A stretch of 64,000 bases of DNA from Flavobacterium johnsoniae (GTDB lineage Bacteria; Bacteroidota; Bacteroidia; Flavobacteriales; Flavobacteriaceae): the NCBI RefSeq assembly GCF_001879205.1, contig NZ_MLFK01000007.1, forward strand, positions 124,001-188,000. Reading direction: 5' to 3'. The position numbers were made by a program, and so were the translations under genes. Shown here in pieces: positions 1 to 8,169 of the stretch. How positions within the stretch are numbered: position 1 is the first letter of the stretch; each line of letters begins with the position of its first letter. The notes beneath the pieces were generated by a model, which did no database searches, was not told the origin of the DNA, and saw only the letters and a list, made by a program, of their open reading frames with translations.

Positions 1-1
1 A

Positions 2-763
2 ACGGTAACTCCCGTAGGTCAGGAAGGAAATCCTAAAAAACGTTTGTTTCGTTTAAAAGAGGATCAGGCAATTATTAACCGAATGGGTTTTAATAACGGC
101 GGTGTTCTTGAAGCTGTAGAACGTCTGAAAAAGAATTCAGGAGTTTTGATTGGCGGGAATATAGGAAAAAATAAAGTTACACCAAACGAAAATGCGGTTG
201 ACGATTATATCATTTGTTTTGATGCGTTATATGATCATGTAGATTATTTTGTGGTAAATGTGAGTTCTCCAAACACACCAAACCTTAGAGCATTGCAAGA
301 CAAAGAGCCTTTAACGGCTTTATTGCAGACTTTGCAAAACCGAAATATCGAAAAGCATAAAATAAGTACTCAAAAGGTAAAACCAATTCTTTTAAAAATT
401 GCTCCGGACCTTACAGATGAACAATTATTAGATATTATTGATATTGTAAAAACAACCCAGATTGCGGGCGTAATTGCAACGAATACGACTATTTCAAGAG
501 ACGGATTAGAATCTCAAAACCAATCTGAAATGGGAGGTTTATCTGGAAAACCATTAACAAAACGTTCTACAGAAGTAATTCGCTTTCTTTCGGAAAAAAG
601 CAACAAGGCGTTCCCGATTATTGGAGTAGGAGGAATTCACTCTGCCGATGACGCGATCGAAAAATTAAATGCAGGAGCAAGTCTGGTTCAGTTGTATACT
701 GGTTTTATTTATGAAGGGCCAGCATTAATAAAAGCGATAAACAAAAAAGTTTTAGGGCAGTAA
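2..763 (+). CDS. pyrD: Dihydroorotate dehydrogenase (quinone), 3' part
   Basis: Fourth step of UMP synthesis: oxidises dihydroorotate to orotate with FMN and passes electrons to membrane quinone (class 2 enzyme). The gene enters from the left window edge. The frame is open from base 2 ([18 protein letters not shown]), so about the first 90 residues are missing and 253 remain. The class 2 catalytic-serine loop [12 protein letters not shown] is present, as are the FMN/substrate segment ANTTISRDG and the C-terminal phosphate-binding stretch [24 protein letters not shown] near base 44 could be mistaken for a start but lies inside conserved sequence. The last 12 bases overlap the convergent gene that follows. 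Family assignment is very secure. Confidence 0.96.
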   Translation, partial: TVTPVGQEGNPKKRLFRLKEDQAIINRMGFNNGGVLEAVERLKKNSGVLIGGNIGKNKVTPNENAVDDYIICFDALYDHVDYFVVNVSSPNTPNLRALQDKEPLTALLQTLQNRNIEKHKISTQKVKPILLKIAPDLTDEQLLDIIDIVKTTQIAGVIATNTTISRDGLESQNQSEMGGLSGKPLTKRSTEVIRFLSEKSNKAFPIIGVGGIHSADDAIEKLNAGASLVQLYTGFIYEGPALIKAINKKVLGQ

Positions 764-1465
764 TAGAAGCGCCTGAACAATTAATCCGGCCAAAATTGCG
801 ATTCCAAAACTGATTAAGGTTCCGATTAAAACATATTCAGTCAGTTTTCGGTCTTTGGCTTCTTTCAAATCTCCAAATCTAAAAATAGATTTTGCACCCA
901 GTAAAAATCCTATTGCTTCAAAATGTCCGGTTAAGATAAAACCGAATACAAATAAGCGTTCTAAAATACCAATATAATTTCCGGCAGCTATCAGCGAATT
1001 ATCCTGATGGCTGTTTTGGCTTTCTGGAGCCCAGATCGAAATGATGGTTTTGATAAAAATAGATGTAGGTTTGGTAATCAATAAAATTCCGGTTATTAAA
1101 ATCCAGAAATTATTTTCCTGCCAAAAGTAGATGATGGTTTTGTTTTGGTATAAAAGTACAACTCCAATTAAAACCAAAATATGTGCAATCTGGTCTAAAA
1201 TAAACCAAGTGCGTTTTGTTTTGTTTTTTTGGAAATTGAGTTTAATCAGATCGATTATTCCGTGCGTAACAGCAATTAAAACCGCATAAGGAATAAAACT
1301 GAGTTCTCCGGCCAGAATTGCAGCTAAAATTCCATGCAGTAAAACATGCAGATACAGGTAGATACTTTGGTGTTTTTTACTTTCTTTATCGGTAACCCAG
1401 GAATTAGGCTGCCAGATAAAATCGCCTAACAAATGTGCCAGAAACAGTTTTATAAATAGAATCAT
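752..1465 (-). CDS. DUF3307 polytopic membrane protein
   Basis: Integral membrane protein of 237 aa with about six to seven hydrophobic segments; recognised as DUF3307 from its N-terminus ([13 protein letters not shown]). Polar residues recur inside or at the edge of helices: H and D in AHLLGDF, two H in HVLLH, H and D in [10 protein letters not shown] and H in LDQIAHI. This His/Asp pattern recalls membrane metal-hydrolase families such as YdjM, but no function is established and that comparison is inference. Its ATG overlaps the stop of satD by four bases (ATGA), so the two are translationally coupled. Its 3' end overlaps convergent pyrD by 12 bases. SatD and DUF3307 proteins are, from memory, often neighbours in other genomes. 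Confidence 0.88.
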   Translation of the reverse strand: MILFIKLFLAHLLGDFIWQPNSWVTDKESKKHQSIYLYLHVLLHGILAAILAGELSFIPYAVLIAVTHGIIDLIKLNFQKNKTKRTWFILDQIAHILVLIGVVLLYQNKTIIYFWQENNFWILITGILLITKPTSIFIKTIISIWAPESQNSHQDNSLIAAGNYIGILERLFVFGFILTGHFEAIGFLLGAKSIFRFGDLKEAKDRKLTEYVLIGTLISFGIAILAGLIVQALLLLP

Positions 1466-2076
1466 GGGGCTGTAAGTTGTTTTATTTGTGTTCTAAAATA
1501 ACGATCTAAATTCATAACCAAATCAAACTGAGCGCGCTTTTGTCTTCGGCTTACTGCGGCTTGGTTAATACCTAGTTTTTGTCCCAGTTCTTCTTGTGAA
1601 AGTGATGGGTTTTCTATGGCAGCAACAACAAATTCAGCCGATTGTGCAAGCCAGTTATCCATAAAAGTCAAAGCCAGCTGAATCATTAAGTTTAACTTTT
1701 CATCAATTTCAGCGTCACCGGTTCGCATGGCCAAAGTTACTTTTTGCTTTTTTAAAGTTTCGAAAAGCTCTCCCGAATTTATAAAAGCAGTTCCGTTACT
1801 TTCAGATATTCTTTGGGCATTATGTGTTTTATCTCCAAAACCGATACTCATTCTCGCATCAGATTTTAGAGCTCTTAAATGTGCTTTTATTAAAATGGCC
1901 GTCAAAAGGGCTTGTTCAGGATTTTTTATTTCAAGTTGAAATTCATCACCCCGGTATACTTCCCATTGACTAGGCGTTTCGCCAAGCGGAGTCAGGATTT
2001 TTTTTAAATCCTCAACCCAATGCTGCGATTCCTGTTGTCTCGAACCAATTATGTCACCTGTAATTACACTAGTCAT
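1462..2076 (-). CDS. SatD-family protein: cyclase-like domain plus C-terminal HTH
   Basis: SatD-family protein of 204 aa. The reading frame extends to a TTG at 2085, but the ATG at 2076 gives the family N-terminus MTSVITGDIIGSR and is preferred. Residues 1-150 resemble a class III nucleotidyl-cyclase fold: an early Asp in TGDIIGS (D8), a second Asp in RGDEF (42-46, D44), a strand ARMSIGFGD, and an Asn in FINSGEL where cyclases have the conserved Asn; the following cyclase Arg is absent. Residues about 160-182 (SQEELGQKLGINQAAVSRR) are a helix-turn-helix. The family name comes from the Streptococcus mutans sat operon; the cyclase resemblance and a DNA-binding role are my inference. It is coupled to DUF3307 downstream and preceded by a phased operator array. 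Confidence 0.85.
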   Translation of the reverse strand: MTSVITGDIIGSRQQESQHWVEDLKKILTPLGETPSQWEVYRGDEFQLEIKNPEQALLTAILIKAHLRALKSDARMSIGFGDKTHNAQRISESNGTAFINSGELFETLKKQKVTLAMRTGDAEIDEKLNLMIQLALTFMDNWLAQSAEFVVAAIENPSLSQEELGQKLGINQAAVSRRQKRAQFDLVMNLDRYFRTQIKQLTAP

Positions 2077-2082
2077 AACAAT

Positions 2083-2090
2083 CAAATATA
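2083..2090 (-). promoter_or_regulatory. TATATTTG box immediately upstream of satD start
   Basis: A perfect match to the Bacteroidota -7 motif TAnnTTTG that ends only six bases before the satD ATG. If used, it would give a leaderless or nearly leaderless mRNA. A second identical box lies further upstream at 2117-2124, so which one is used cannot be told from sequence. Confidence 0.4.
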
Positions 2091-2111
2091 ATTAAAAAAT
2101 AATAAAACTTG

Positions 2112-2215
2112 TATTACAAATATAAGTAATATATTTTATTATTACACTTTTTGGTAATATTTAAAAATATTACATTTTTAGGTAATAACATGTGCTATTA
2201 CATTATTGTGTAATA
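2112..2215. promoter_or_regulatory. Phased operator-like array, 8 half-sites at 14-bp steps
   Basis: Identical 6-mers occur at 2112 (TATTAC), 2126 (GTAATA), 2140 (TATTAC), 2154 (GTAATA), 2168 (TATTAC), 2182 (GTAATA), 2196 (TATTAC) and 2210 (GTAATA). The step is exactly 14 bp each time and orientation alternates, so every adjacent pair is an inverted repeat with an 8-bp spacer. The half-sites are invariant while the 8-bp spacers differ, which fits selection for a binding site rather than recent tandem duplication. The array lies 36 bp upstream of the satD ATG, in the satD/HMG-CoA lyase divergent gap, and overlaps a candidate satD promoter. The natural candidate binder is the HTH of SatD itself (inference). 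Confidence 0.85.
2117..2124 (-). promoter_or_regulatory. satD promoter: Candidate satD -7 box (TATATTTG)
   Basis: Perfect TAnnTTTG on the minus strand, sharing its last base with the first TATTAC half-site and lying just before the GTAATA at 2126. No clear TTG -33 element is seen at 19-21 bp; GTG occurs about 20 bp upstream. A protein occupying the array would cover this box, which suggests repression. Confidence 0.5.
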
Positions 2216-2368
2216 ATGTAAAACTTACATGGGCTTAAAAAGTTTAATAAGCCAGCTTTTAAATGTGCTTGTAGAAGTTCATCTGTCTTTAAAAATAAAC
2301 AGAACAAAATACTTAATTTTTATTTCTTTAAAAAAGGAACTAACTTAGCCTTAACAAATGAATAAGCT

Positions 2369-3235
2369 TTGAATAAAGAGATCAAGATTATCGAATGTCC
2401 ACGAGATGCCATGCAAGGTATCAAGACTTTTATTCCAACAAAAAATAAAGTTACCTATATACAAGCACTGCTTCGTGTGGGGTTTGATACAATTGATTTT
2501 GGAAGTTTTGTATCGCCAAAAGCGATTCCGCAAATGCAGGATACGGCCGATGTTTTAGCACAATTAGATTTGTCTCAAACGAGCAGTAAATTGCTGTCGA
2601 TAATTGCGAATACACAAGGTGCGTCTTTGGCAGCAGAACATGAGGCGATTCAATACTTAGGATTTCCTTTTTCTATTTCTGAAAATTTTCAGATGAGAAA
2701 TACGCATAAAACTATAGCCGAATCTTTAATTACTCTTGAAGAAATTCTGGAAATCGCTGATAAAAAAAATAAAGAGGTTGTAACCTATCTTTCGATGGGT
2801 TTTGGAAATCCATACGGGGATCCGTGGAATGTTGAAATTGTAGCCGAGTGGACTGAAAAACTGGCCGGAATGGGTGTTAAAATTTTGTCACTTTCTGATA
2901 CTGTTGGAAGTTCTACGCCAGATGTTATTACATATTTATTTTCTAATTTAATTCCGAAATATCCTGAAATTGAGTTTGGAGCGCATTTGCACACAACACC
3001 CGACAGCTGGTTCGAAAAAATAAATGCGGCGGCAAAAGCTGGTTGTATTCGTTTTGATGGCGCGATTCAGGGTTTTGGCGGCTGTCCAATGGCCACAGAT
3101 AAGCTGACTGGAAATATGCCTACAGAAAAGCTGATTTCTTATTTTACAGCCAATAAAAAAATAACAGGACTTAATTCTTTAAGCTTTGAAAGTGCTTATA
3201 ACGAAGCATCGAAATTGTTTGGAAAATTTCATTAA
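2369..3235 (+). CDS. mvaB: Hydroxymethylglutaryl-CoA lyase
   Basis: Cleaves HMG-CoA to acetyl-CoA and acetoacetate, the last step of leucine breakdown; cytosolic TIM-barrel enzyme of 288 aa, normal length. The substrate loop is KIIECPRDAMQG with the catalytic Arg at residue 12 (ECPRD). Metal ligands are H206 and H208 in GAHLHTTPD, and C239 lies in the GGCPMA lid. The start is TTG at 2369: an in-frame stop lies at 2363-2365 and the next ATG falls inside the catalytic motif, so no other start fits. A four-codon ATG reading frame (2358-2372) ends in a TGA that overlaps this TTG. The gene stands alone, divergent from satD across the phased array. Confidence 0.92.
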   Translation: MNKEIKIIECPRDAMQGIKTFIPTKNKVTYIQALLRVGFDTIDFGSFVSPKAIPQMQDTADVLAQLDLSQTSSKLLSIIANTQGASLAAEHEAIQYLGFPFSISENFQMRNTHKTIAESLITLEEILEIADKKNKEVVTYLSMGFGNPYGDPWNVEIVAEWTEKLAGMGVKILSLSDTVGSSTPDVITYLFSNLIPKYPEIEFGAHLHTTPDSWFEKINAAAKAGCIRFDGAIQGFGGCPMATDKLTGNMPTEKLISYFTANKKITGLNSLSFESAYNEASKLFGKFH

Positions 3236-3307
3236 TAGGGAATTATTCGTACATTTAGGCAATATCTTACAAAAATGAGCGTTTAAGATTATCTTAAAAA
3301 AATAAAC

Positions 3308-3853
3308 ATGATGCCTAATTTCATAAATAAAGTCTCTGTAATATTGCTTTCAGCAGTTCTGTTTCTCTCCTGTTCGAGTGAGTTGGATTTTGATCAGGTG
3401 GATGATTTTAAAATTGAACCTGTTCTGGTTGCTAACCTTGCTTTTTTTAATTTAAGAGCAAATCAAATTCCAGATGACGGGCAAGCGCACCAAATACCGC
3501 CGGATGTAGAAGAATTTGATGTTTTTAAAAATAAATATTTAAACGAAGATCTGGTAAAAGCCGAACTCAATTTCGAAATCGAAAATACGATGAATAGAGG
3601 TTTTAAGGTTGAATTGGCACTCATCGATGCAAACGATCAGGTACTCGAAACAATTCATTTAGCCGTTCCTCCTTATACGGGCGGTTCCAATATTATAAAA
3701 TATCCTGCTGAGGTTTATGAAGGCGAAAGACTGGCTTTGTTAAAGAAAACGGTAAAAGTAGGCTTTTTGGTTACGGTCGAAGCCGGAACTGGAAGTATCT
3801 CAGGCAATTTAAAATTAAAATCAGGTGCAATCGCTTATATGAGATTCGAATGA
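3308..3853 (+). CDS. Putative lipoprotein, partner of DUF5723 protein
   Basis: Small secreted protein of 181 aa that I cannot assign to a named family. Residues 1-22 are a type II signal peptide with lipobox LFLSC (Cys22). The mature part is acidic and strand-rich with no enzyme motif seen. Its stop overlaps the ATG of the DUF5723 outer-membrane protein by four bases (ATGA), so the two are co-translated and likely work together at the outer membrane. Start ATGATG at 3308/3311; either ATG serves. Confidence 0.8.
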   Translation: MMPNFINKVSVILLSAVLFLSCSSELDFDQVDDFKIEPVLVANLAFFNLRANQIPDDGQAHQIPPDVEEFDVFKNKYLNEDLVKAELNFEIENTMNRGFKVELALIDANDQVLETIHLAVPPYTGGSNIIKYPAEVYEGERLALLKKTVKVGFLVTVEAGTGSISGNLKLKSGAIAYMRFE

Positions 3854-5244
3854 GAAAGGCACTTTTAATTTTGATACTTATTGTGCAGTTTTCTTTTGCT
3901 CAAAATAAGCAAATCCTGTACAACTTTACGTCTATTCCGCAGTCTTCACTTGTAAATCCGGGCGCCGATGTTTCGTATAAATATTATTTTGGTATGCCGC
4001 TTTTATCAGGAGTATCTGTCAATACAGGCTCGAGCAGTTTCTCGGCTTACGATTTATTTGCCAGCAACTGCGTAGATTTTAATGATAAAGTCCGAAATAT
4101 AATCAATAAATCATCGGCTAATGATAAAACGCAGGTCAACGAGCAGCTTGAAATATTTTCGGGCGGATTTAGAGTTGGGGGTAGGGAAAGTCAATCGTAT
4201 ATTTCATTTGGAGCGTATCAGGAGTTTGATTTCTTAATGTATTTTCCAAAAGACCTTGCTATTTTGGCTGTAGACGGAAATCAGAATTACATTGGAAAAT
4301 CTTTCAATTTAGGCGATTTAAATGTTCGTGCCGAAGTACTTTCTGTTTTTCATGTTGGCTTTCACAAAAAACTAAATAAAAAACTTGTTTTAGGAGGGCG
4401 TGCCAAAATTTATTCCAGCGGTGCAAATGCAACTTCTACCCGAAATTCTGGATATATCTATACAGCAGAGGGTACAGGAATAAATATGTACACTCAAATA
4501 GTTGAATCTAACTTAGAACTTAGAACGTCTGGTATTGCAAAATTTACAAAAGACGAATATGACGGCAGTATTCCTAGAGATATAGCTCATAATACTTTTT
4601 TTAACGGAAGTCTTGGTTTAGGTTTCGATGCCGGAATTACCTATAATATTAAAGACAATTTACAGCTTACCGCCAGTATACTGGACGTTGGTTTTATAAG
4701 ACAGTCCAAAGATGTTGAAACGCGAACTTATAAAGGAAGTTATATATACAATGGTGTGAATCCTATTTTTGATACTACTGATGAACCCGGAAATATTTTA
4801 GATGATTTTGAAGAAGCTATTCCTGAAGAGAAACTTTATACAAAATATACCACTTGGCGTCCGGTCAAATTTAATTCTTCGATACAGTATTCTTTTGGCG
4901 AGTCAAGGTATGATGGGGAATGCAATTGTAAAGGTTCAGGAGAGAAAAGATATTTAAATGACATTGGCGCACAATTATTTCTTATGACAATGCCCAACGA
5001 ACCTTATGTTGCGTTGACTGCTTTTTACAAACGAAGCATTTTGGAAAAACTAGATGTTAAAGCTACCTATACAATCGATCCGTATTCTAATACAAATATT
5101 GGCTTGGGCATTTCAGGGACACTTGGAAAGCTTAATATCTATGCTTTGGTAGACAATGTTTTCGAATATAAAGATGTTACGAAAGCTAATAGTCTTGCCT
5201 TTCAATTTGGATTCAATTTTATTTTTCAGGATTCGAAGGAATAA
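3850..5244 (+). CDS. DUF5723-type outer-membrane protein
   Basis: Secreted protein of 464 aa with a cleavable signal peptide (MRKALLILILIVQFSFAQ). The mature protein begins with the DUF5723 look (FTSIPQSSLVNPGADVSYKYYFGMPL) and continues with alternating amphipathic strands, e.g. KLVLGGRAKIYSSGAN and LGLGFDAGITYNIKDNLQLTASILDVG, consistent with an outer-membrane beta-barrel. A C-rich patch (GECNCKGSGEK) occurs about residue 355. Function unknown. Second gene of a two-gene operon with the lipoprotein upstream. Confidence 0.82.
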   Translation: MRKALLILILIVQFSFAQNKQILYNFTSIPQSSLVNPGADVSYKYYFGMPLLSGVSVNTGSSSFSAYDLFASNCVDFNDKVRNIINKSSANDKTQVNEQLEIFSGGFRVGGRESQSYISFGAYQEFDFLMYFPKDLAILAVDGNQNYIGKSFNLGDLNVRAEVLSVFHVGFHKKLNKKLVLGGRAKIYSSGANATSTRNSGYIYTAEGTGINMYTQIVESNLELRTSGIAKFTKDEYDGSIPRDIAHNTFFNGSLGLGFDAGITYNIKDNLQLTASILDVGFIRQSKDVETRTYKGSYIYNGVNPIFDTTDEPGNILDDFEEAIPEEKLYTKYTTWRPVKFNSSIQYSFGESRYDGECNCKGSGEKRYLNDIGAQLFLMTMPNEPYVALTAFYKRSILEKLDVKATYTIDPYSNTNIGLGISGTLGKLNIYALVDNVFEYKDVTKANSLAFQFGFNFIFQDSKE

Positions 5245-5250
5245 ATTCCA

Positions 5251-5268
5251 ATCCCGAAGCTTCGGGAT
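5251..5268. repeat. 18-bp palindrome, copy 1 (ATCCCGAAGCTTCGGGAT)
   Basis: Perfect 18-bp palindrome just after the DUF5723 stop. Variants occur at 13087-13104, 27600-27617 and 47898-47915, always between genes. It has the look of a small dispersed palindromic repeat; no T-tract follows, so a terminator role is doubtful. Confidence 0.8.
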
Positions 5269-5535
5269 GAAATTCCAAATGCCAAAAAGGAGTTTCTGTT
5301 TTTCGCTTTTTACCGCAATTTGGAATTTAATTTTTTTGGAGTTTTAAATAAGAAAGAATAGTTTTTCGCAATCATATTAATATAAGCTTATTTCTGTCAG
5401 TCCGCGCAAAGTCGAGAACTTTTTGGATTTCATTTTGGAATTTGGAATTTAATTTTTGAAATTTCAAATGATAAGTATTTTCCTGTAAAGTTAAATTTAT
5501 GAATAAGTTAGTATTTAAGTTAGCAATTTATTCAC
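5269..5535. other. Intergenic gap with TTTGGAATTT-type repeats
   Basis: Together with the palindrome before it and the promoter after it, this makes a 325-bp gap between the DUF5723 gene and guaB. It holds several copies of the words TTTGGAATTT and ATTCCAAAT (about 5269, 5320, 5440), the same words that flank the palindrome copy near 47.9 kb. No credible gene or RNA was seen. Confidence 0.55.
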
Positions 5536-5543
5536 TATATTTG
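5536..5543 (+). promoter_or_regulatory. guaB -7 box (TATATTTG)
   Basis: Perfect Bacteroidota -7 box 26 bases upstream of the guaB ATG, giving a leader of roughly 20 nt. No good TTG -33 element at the usual distance. Confidence 0.6.
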
Positions 5544-5569
5544 CACGCAATTCAACTAGAAATTGCACC

Positions 5570-7042
5570 ATGATAGCACACAACTCCAAGATTATCGGCG
5601 AAGGTTTAACTTACGACGATGTATTATTAGTACCTAACTACTCGAATGTGCTTCCCCGCGAAGTGAGTATCAAATCAAAATTCTCAAGAAACATAACATT
5701 AAACGTTCCAATTGTATCTGCTGCTATGGATACAGTTACCGAAAGTGCAATGGCAATTGCTATGGCGCAAGAGGGAGGAATTGGAGTTTTACATAAAAAC
5801 ATGACCATTGAGCAGCAAGCTGCGAAGGTTAGAAAAGTGAAGCGTGCCGAAGCAGGAATGATCATCGATCCGGTAACTTTACCAATGAATTCAACTATTG
5901 CCGACGCTAAAAACGCCATGAAAGAATTCGGTATTGGAGGTATTCCAATCGTTGACGAAAACAAAATCCTTAAAGGTATTGTAACAAATCGTGACTTACG
6001 TTTCGAAAAAAATGGAGCAAGACCGATCGCTGAAGTTATGACAAGTACAAACTTAGTTACGGTTGCCGAAGGAACTTCATTAGAGCAGGCCGAAGTAGTT
6101 TTACAAGGTCATAAAATCGAAAAATTACCAGTTGTAAACGCTAAAAACGAATTAGTTGGTTTAATTACGTTTAGAGATATTACAAAATTGACTCAAAAGC
6201 CAATCGCTAATAAGGATTCTTTTGGTCGTTTAAGAGTGGCAGCTGCCATTGGAGTTACCGGAGATGCAGTTCTAAGAGCTGAAGCTTTAGTTGCTGCCGG
6301 TGTAGATGCAATTATTATTGATACAGCACACGGTCATACTGAAGGAGTTGTAAATGTATTAAAAGAAGTAAAATCAAAATTTCCAAATATTGATGTAATT
6401 GTAGGTAACATTGCAACCCCGGAAGCTGCTAAATATTTAGTAGAAAGTGGTGCTGATGGTGTTAAAGTAGGAATTGGACAAGGTTCTATTTGTACTACAC
6501 GTATCGTTGCAGGTGTTGGTTTTCCTCAATTTTCAGCAGTTTTAGAAGTTGCCGCAGCAATTAAAGGAACTGGAGTTCCGGTTATTGCAGATGGTGGAAT
6601 TCGTTATACAGGAGACATTCCTAAAGCAATCGCTGCAGGTGCTGACTGTGTGATGCTAGGCTCATTATTAGCAGGAACAAAAGAATCTCCGGGTGAAACT
6701 ATTATTTTTGAAGGAAGAAAATTCAAATCATACCGAGGAATGGGGTCTGTTGAAGCGATGCAGACAGGTTCTAAAGATCGTTATTTTCAGGATGTTGAAG
6801 ACGACGTTAAAAAATTAGTTCCGGAAGGTATTGTTGGTCGTGTTCCTTACAAAGGTGAATTAAACGAAAGTATGCTTCAATTTATTGGAGGTCTTCGTGC
6901 CGGAATGGGATACTGCGGATCAAAAGATATCCCAACTTTACAGGAATCTGGACGTTTCGTTAGAATCACTTCAAGCGGTATTACTGAAAGTCACCCGCAC
7001 AACGTAACCATTACAAAAGAAGCTCCAAATTATTCTAGATAA
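5570..7042 (+). CDS. guaB: IMP dehydrogenase
   Basis: Converts IMP to XMP with NAD, the committed step to GMP; cytosolic tetramer. Length 490 aa is usual. N-terminal barrel half, then a CBS pair at about residues 95-205 ([26 protein letters not shown]-like repeats [10 protein letters not shown] and [10 protein letters not shown]), then the catalytic half. Catalytic Cys308 is in [12 protein letters not shown], the flap segment in YRGMGS, and the Arg-Tyr pair region in RVPYKGEL. It stands alone with its own promoter and a strong terminator. purA, the AMP branch enzyme, is 1.8 kb away on the other strand. Confidence 0.97.
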   Translation: MIAHNSKIIGEGLTYDDVLLVPNYSNVLPREVSIKSKFSRNITLNVPIVSAAMDTVTESAMAIAMAQEGGIGVLHKNMTIEQQAAKVRKVKRAEAGMIIDPVTLPMNSTIADAKNAMKEFGIGGIPIVDENKILKGIVTNRDLRFEKNGARPIAEVMTSTNLVTVAEGTSLEQAEVVLQGHKIEKLPVVNAKNELVGLITFRDITKLTQKPIANKDSFGRLRVAAAIGVTGDAVLRAEALVAAGVDAIIIDTAHGHTEGVVNVLKEVKSKFPNIDVIVGNIATPEAAKYLVESGADGVKVGIGQGSICTTRIVAGVGFPQFSAVLEVAAAIKGTGVPVIADGGIRYTGDIPKAIAAGADCVMLGSLLAGTKESPGETIIFEGRKFKSYRGMGSVEAMQTGSKDRYFQDVEDDVKKLVPEGIVGRVPYKGELNESMLQFIGGLRAGMGYCGSKDIPTLQESGRFVRITSSGITESHPHNVTITKEAPNYSR

Positions 7043-7062
7043 TTTTCAGTTTTTCAAATATC

Positions 7063-7100
7063 AAAAAAGGCATAAGAATCAGTTTCTTATGCCTTTTTTT
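7063..7100. terminator. Terminator after guaB
   Basis: Hairpin with arms around AGGCATAAGAA / TTCTTATGCCT, loop of about five bases, A-tract on the left and T7 on the right. It works on the plus strand for guaB and, by symmetry, on the minus strand for the L,D-transpeptidase gene that ends at 7163. Confidence 0.88.
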
Positions 7101-7162
7101 GTTTTTATAAAATGAGTTTAGATTTTATTTTTAGGAAATTGAAAATCTAAGTTCAAAATAAT

Positions 7163-8059
7163 TTAAAGAGCAGCAGTCTGTTGTTCTGTTTTTCTCACTT
7201 TTTGATTTTCCAGTATCTTTTGAATAAAAGGTTTTACTTCACTTTCAATCTGAGATTCTGAAATATTTAAAGCTTTTGGATCTGAAGCTAATTTCAACCA
7301 GGGTTTTGGGCCGTCAAAATCATAGCTTCCAAATACTACAACAGGTGTGCCTTTTACTTTTACATTTTCTTTGTCTTTCAAAATCCATTCATCGGCAAAT
7401 TTGTAAAGATATTTAGCATCTTTTTCTAATAATCTTAAACAAGAGTGAGAAGCCGGATAACCTGGTAGTTCGTATTGATGAAAGCCAACTCCTAATTTGT
7501 TTTCGATATTAAAATTCCATTTTAAATCCCATTCGTCATTAAAAGTACTGGTTGTTTTTTCTGCTTTCCAATTGGTAAAAAATAATCCAGTTGGTGTAGG
7601 GTCTTTTTTTCTACCCATATTTGTTGGACCTGTATAAACCAATTCACCATTTTCGTAAGCGGCAAAAGTCTGCGTTGGATAAGAGAAAATAATAATTTTT
7701 GAAACCTCTTCTAAAGCGTTAACATGAAGCGGGAATGGCAGATAGTAAACCAGATCGCCGCTAAAATCTGCGGGAACTACAACTGAATCTAATTTTTTAA
7801 AATTTGCTTTATCCGTTCTGTTTAAAGCATAAACAATGTCCATTTTACTGCTGTCAGCTTCATTAATTTTTAACCAATCTTTTGTTTTTTCAATCTGATA
7901 AGAAACGGTTGATTCCGGTTTCTTGTATTCAATTTTCTTCTTTGGTTTTGCTTTTTCTGTATTGTCAGTCAAGTTGATAGTATCGCTTTTTTTGCAAGAA
8001 ACAACTAAGGCTAACATTAATATAAGTACTACGTTTGCTGTATAATATAACTTTTTCAT
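7163..8059 (-). CDS. L,D-transpeptidase (YkuD) lipoprotein
   Basis: Envelope enzyme of 298 aa expected to make 3-3 peptidoglycan cross-links or attach proteins to peptidoglycan. I place the start at 8059 because MKKLYYTANVVLILMLALVVSC is a lipoprotein signal with Cys22; the frame runs 15 codons further upstream without signal-like sequence. The YkuD domain spans about residues 100-245: substrate strand KIIIFSYPTQTFAAYENGEL, then the catalytic HX(n)SHxCxR motif, seen as GFHQYELPGYPASHSCLRL with SHSC in place of the common SHGC. Convergent with guaB; sharing its terminator. Confidence 0.9.
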   Translation of the reverse strand: MKKLYYTANVVLILMLALVVSCKKSDTINLTDNTEKAKPKKKIEYKKPESTVSYQIEKTKDWLKINEADSSKMDIVYALNRTDKANFKKLDSVVVPADFSGDLVYYLPFPLHVNALEEVSKIIIFSYPTQTFAAYENGELVYTGPTNMGRKKDPTPTGLFFTNWKAEKTTSTFNDEWDLKWNFNIENKLGVGFHQYELPGYPASHSCLRLLEKDAKYLYKFADEWILKDKENVKVKGTPVVVFGSYDFDGPKPWLKLASDPKALNISESQIESEVKPFIQKILENQKVRKTEQQTAAL

Positions 8060-8169
8060 AGGTCGTGTTTTTATGAAGATAAAGTTATGACTATGATAGC
8101 TCAAAAGGGTTACATAATTTTTTGGATTGTTTGCTTGATTTTCATTTTACAGCTATAAGATGTTCTGCT

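Noticed and set aside
1462..2076. SatD as a diguanylate cyclase from its RGDEF motif
   Set aside because: Only a RGDEF word is shared; the overall order of motifs fits class III cyclases better, and the usual GGDEF domain length and I-site are absent.
2112..2215. The repeat array near satD as a CRISPR
   Set aside because: Repeats are 6 bp, spacers 8 bp and orientation alternates, unlike a CRISPR; no cas genes are near.
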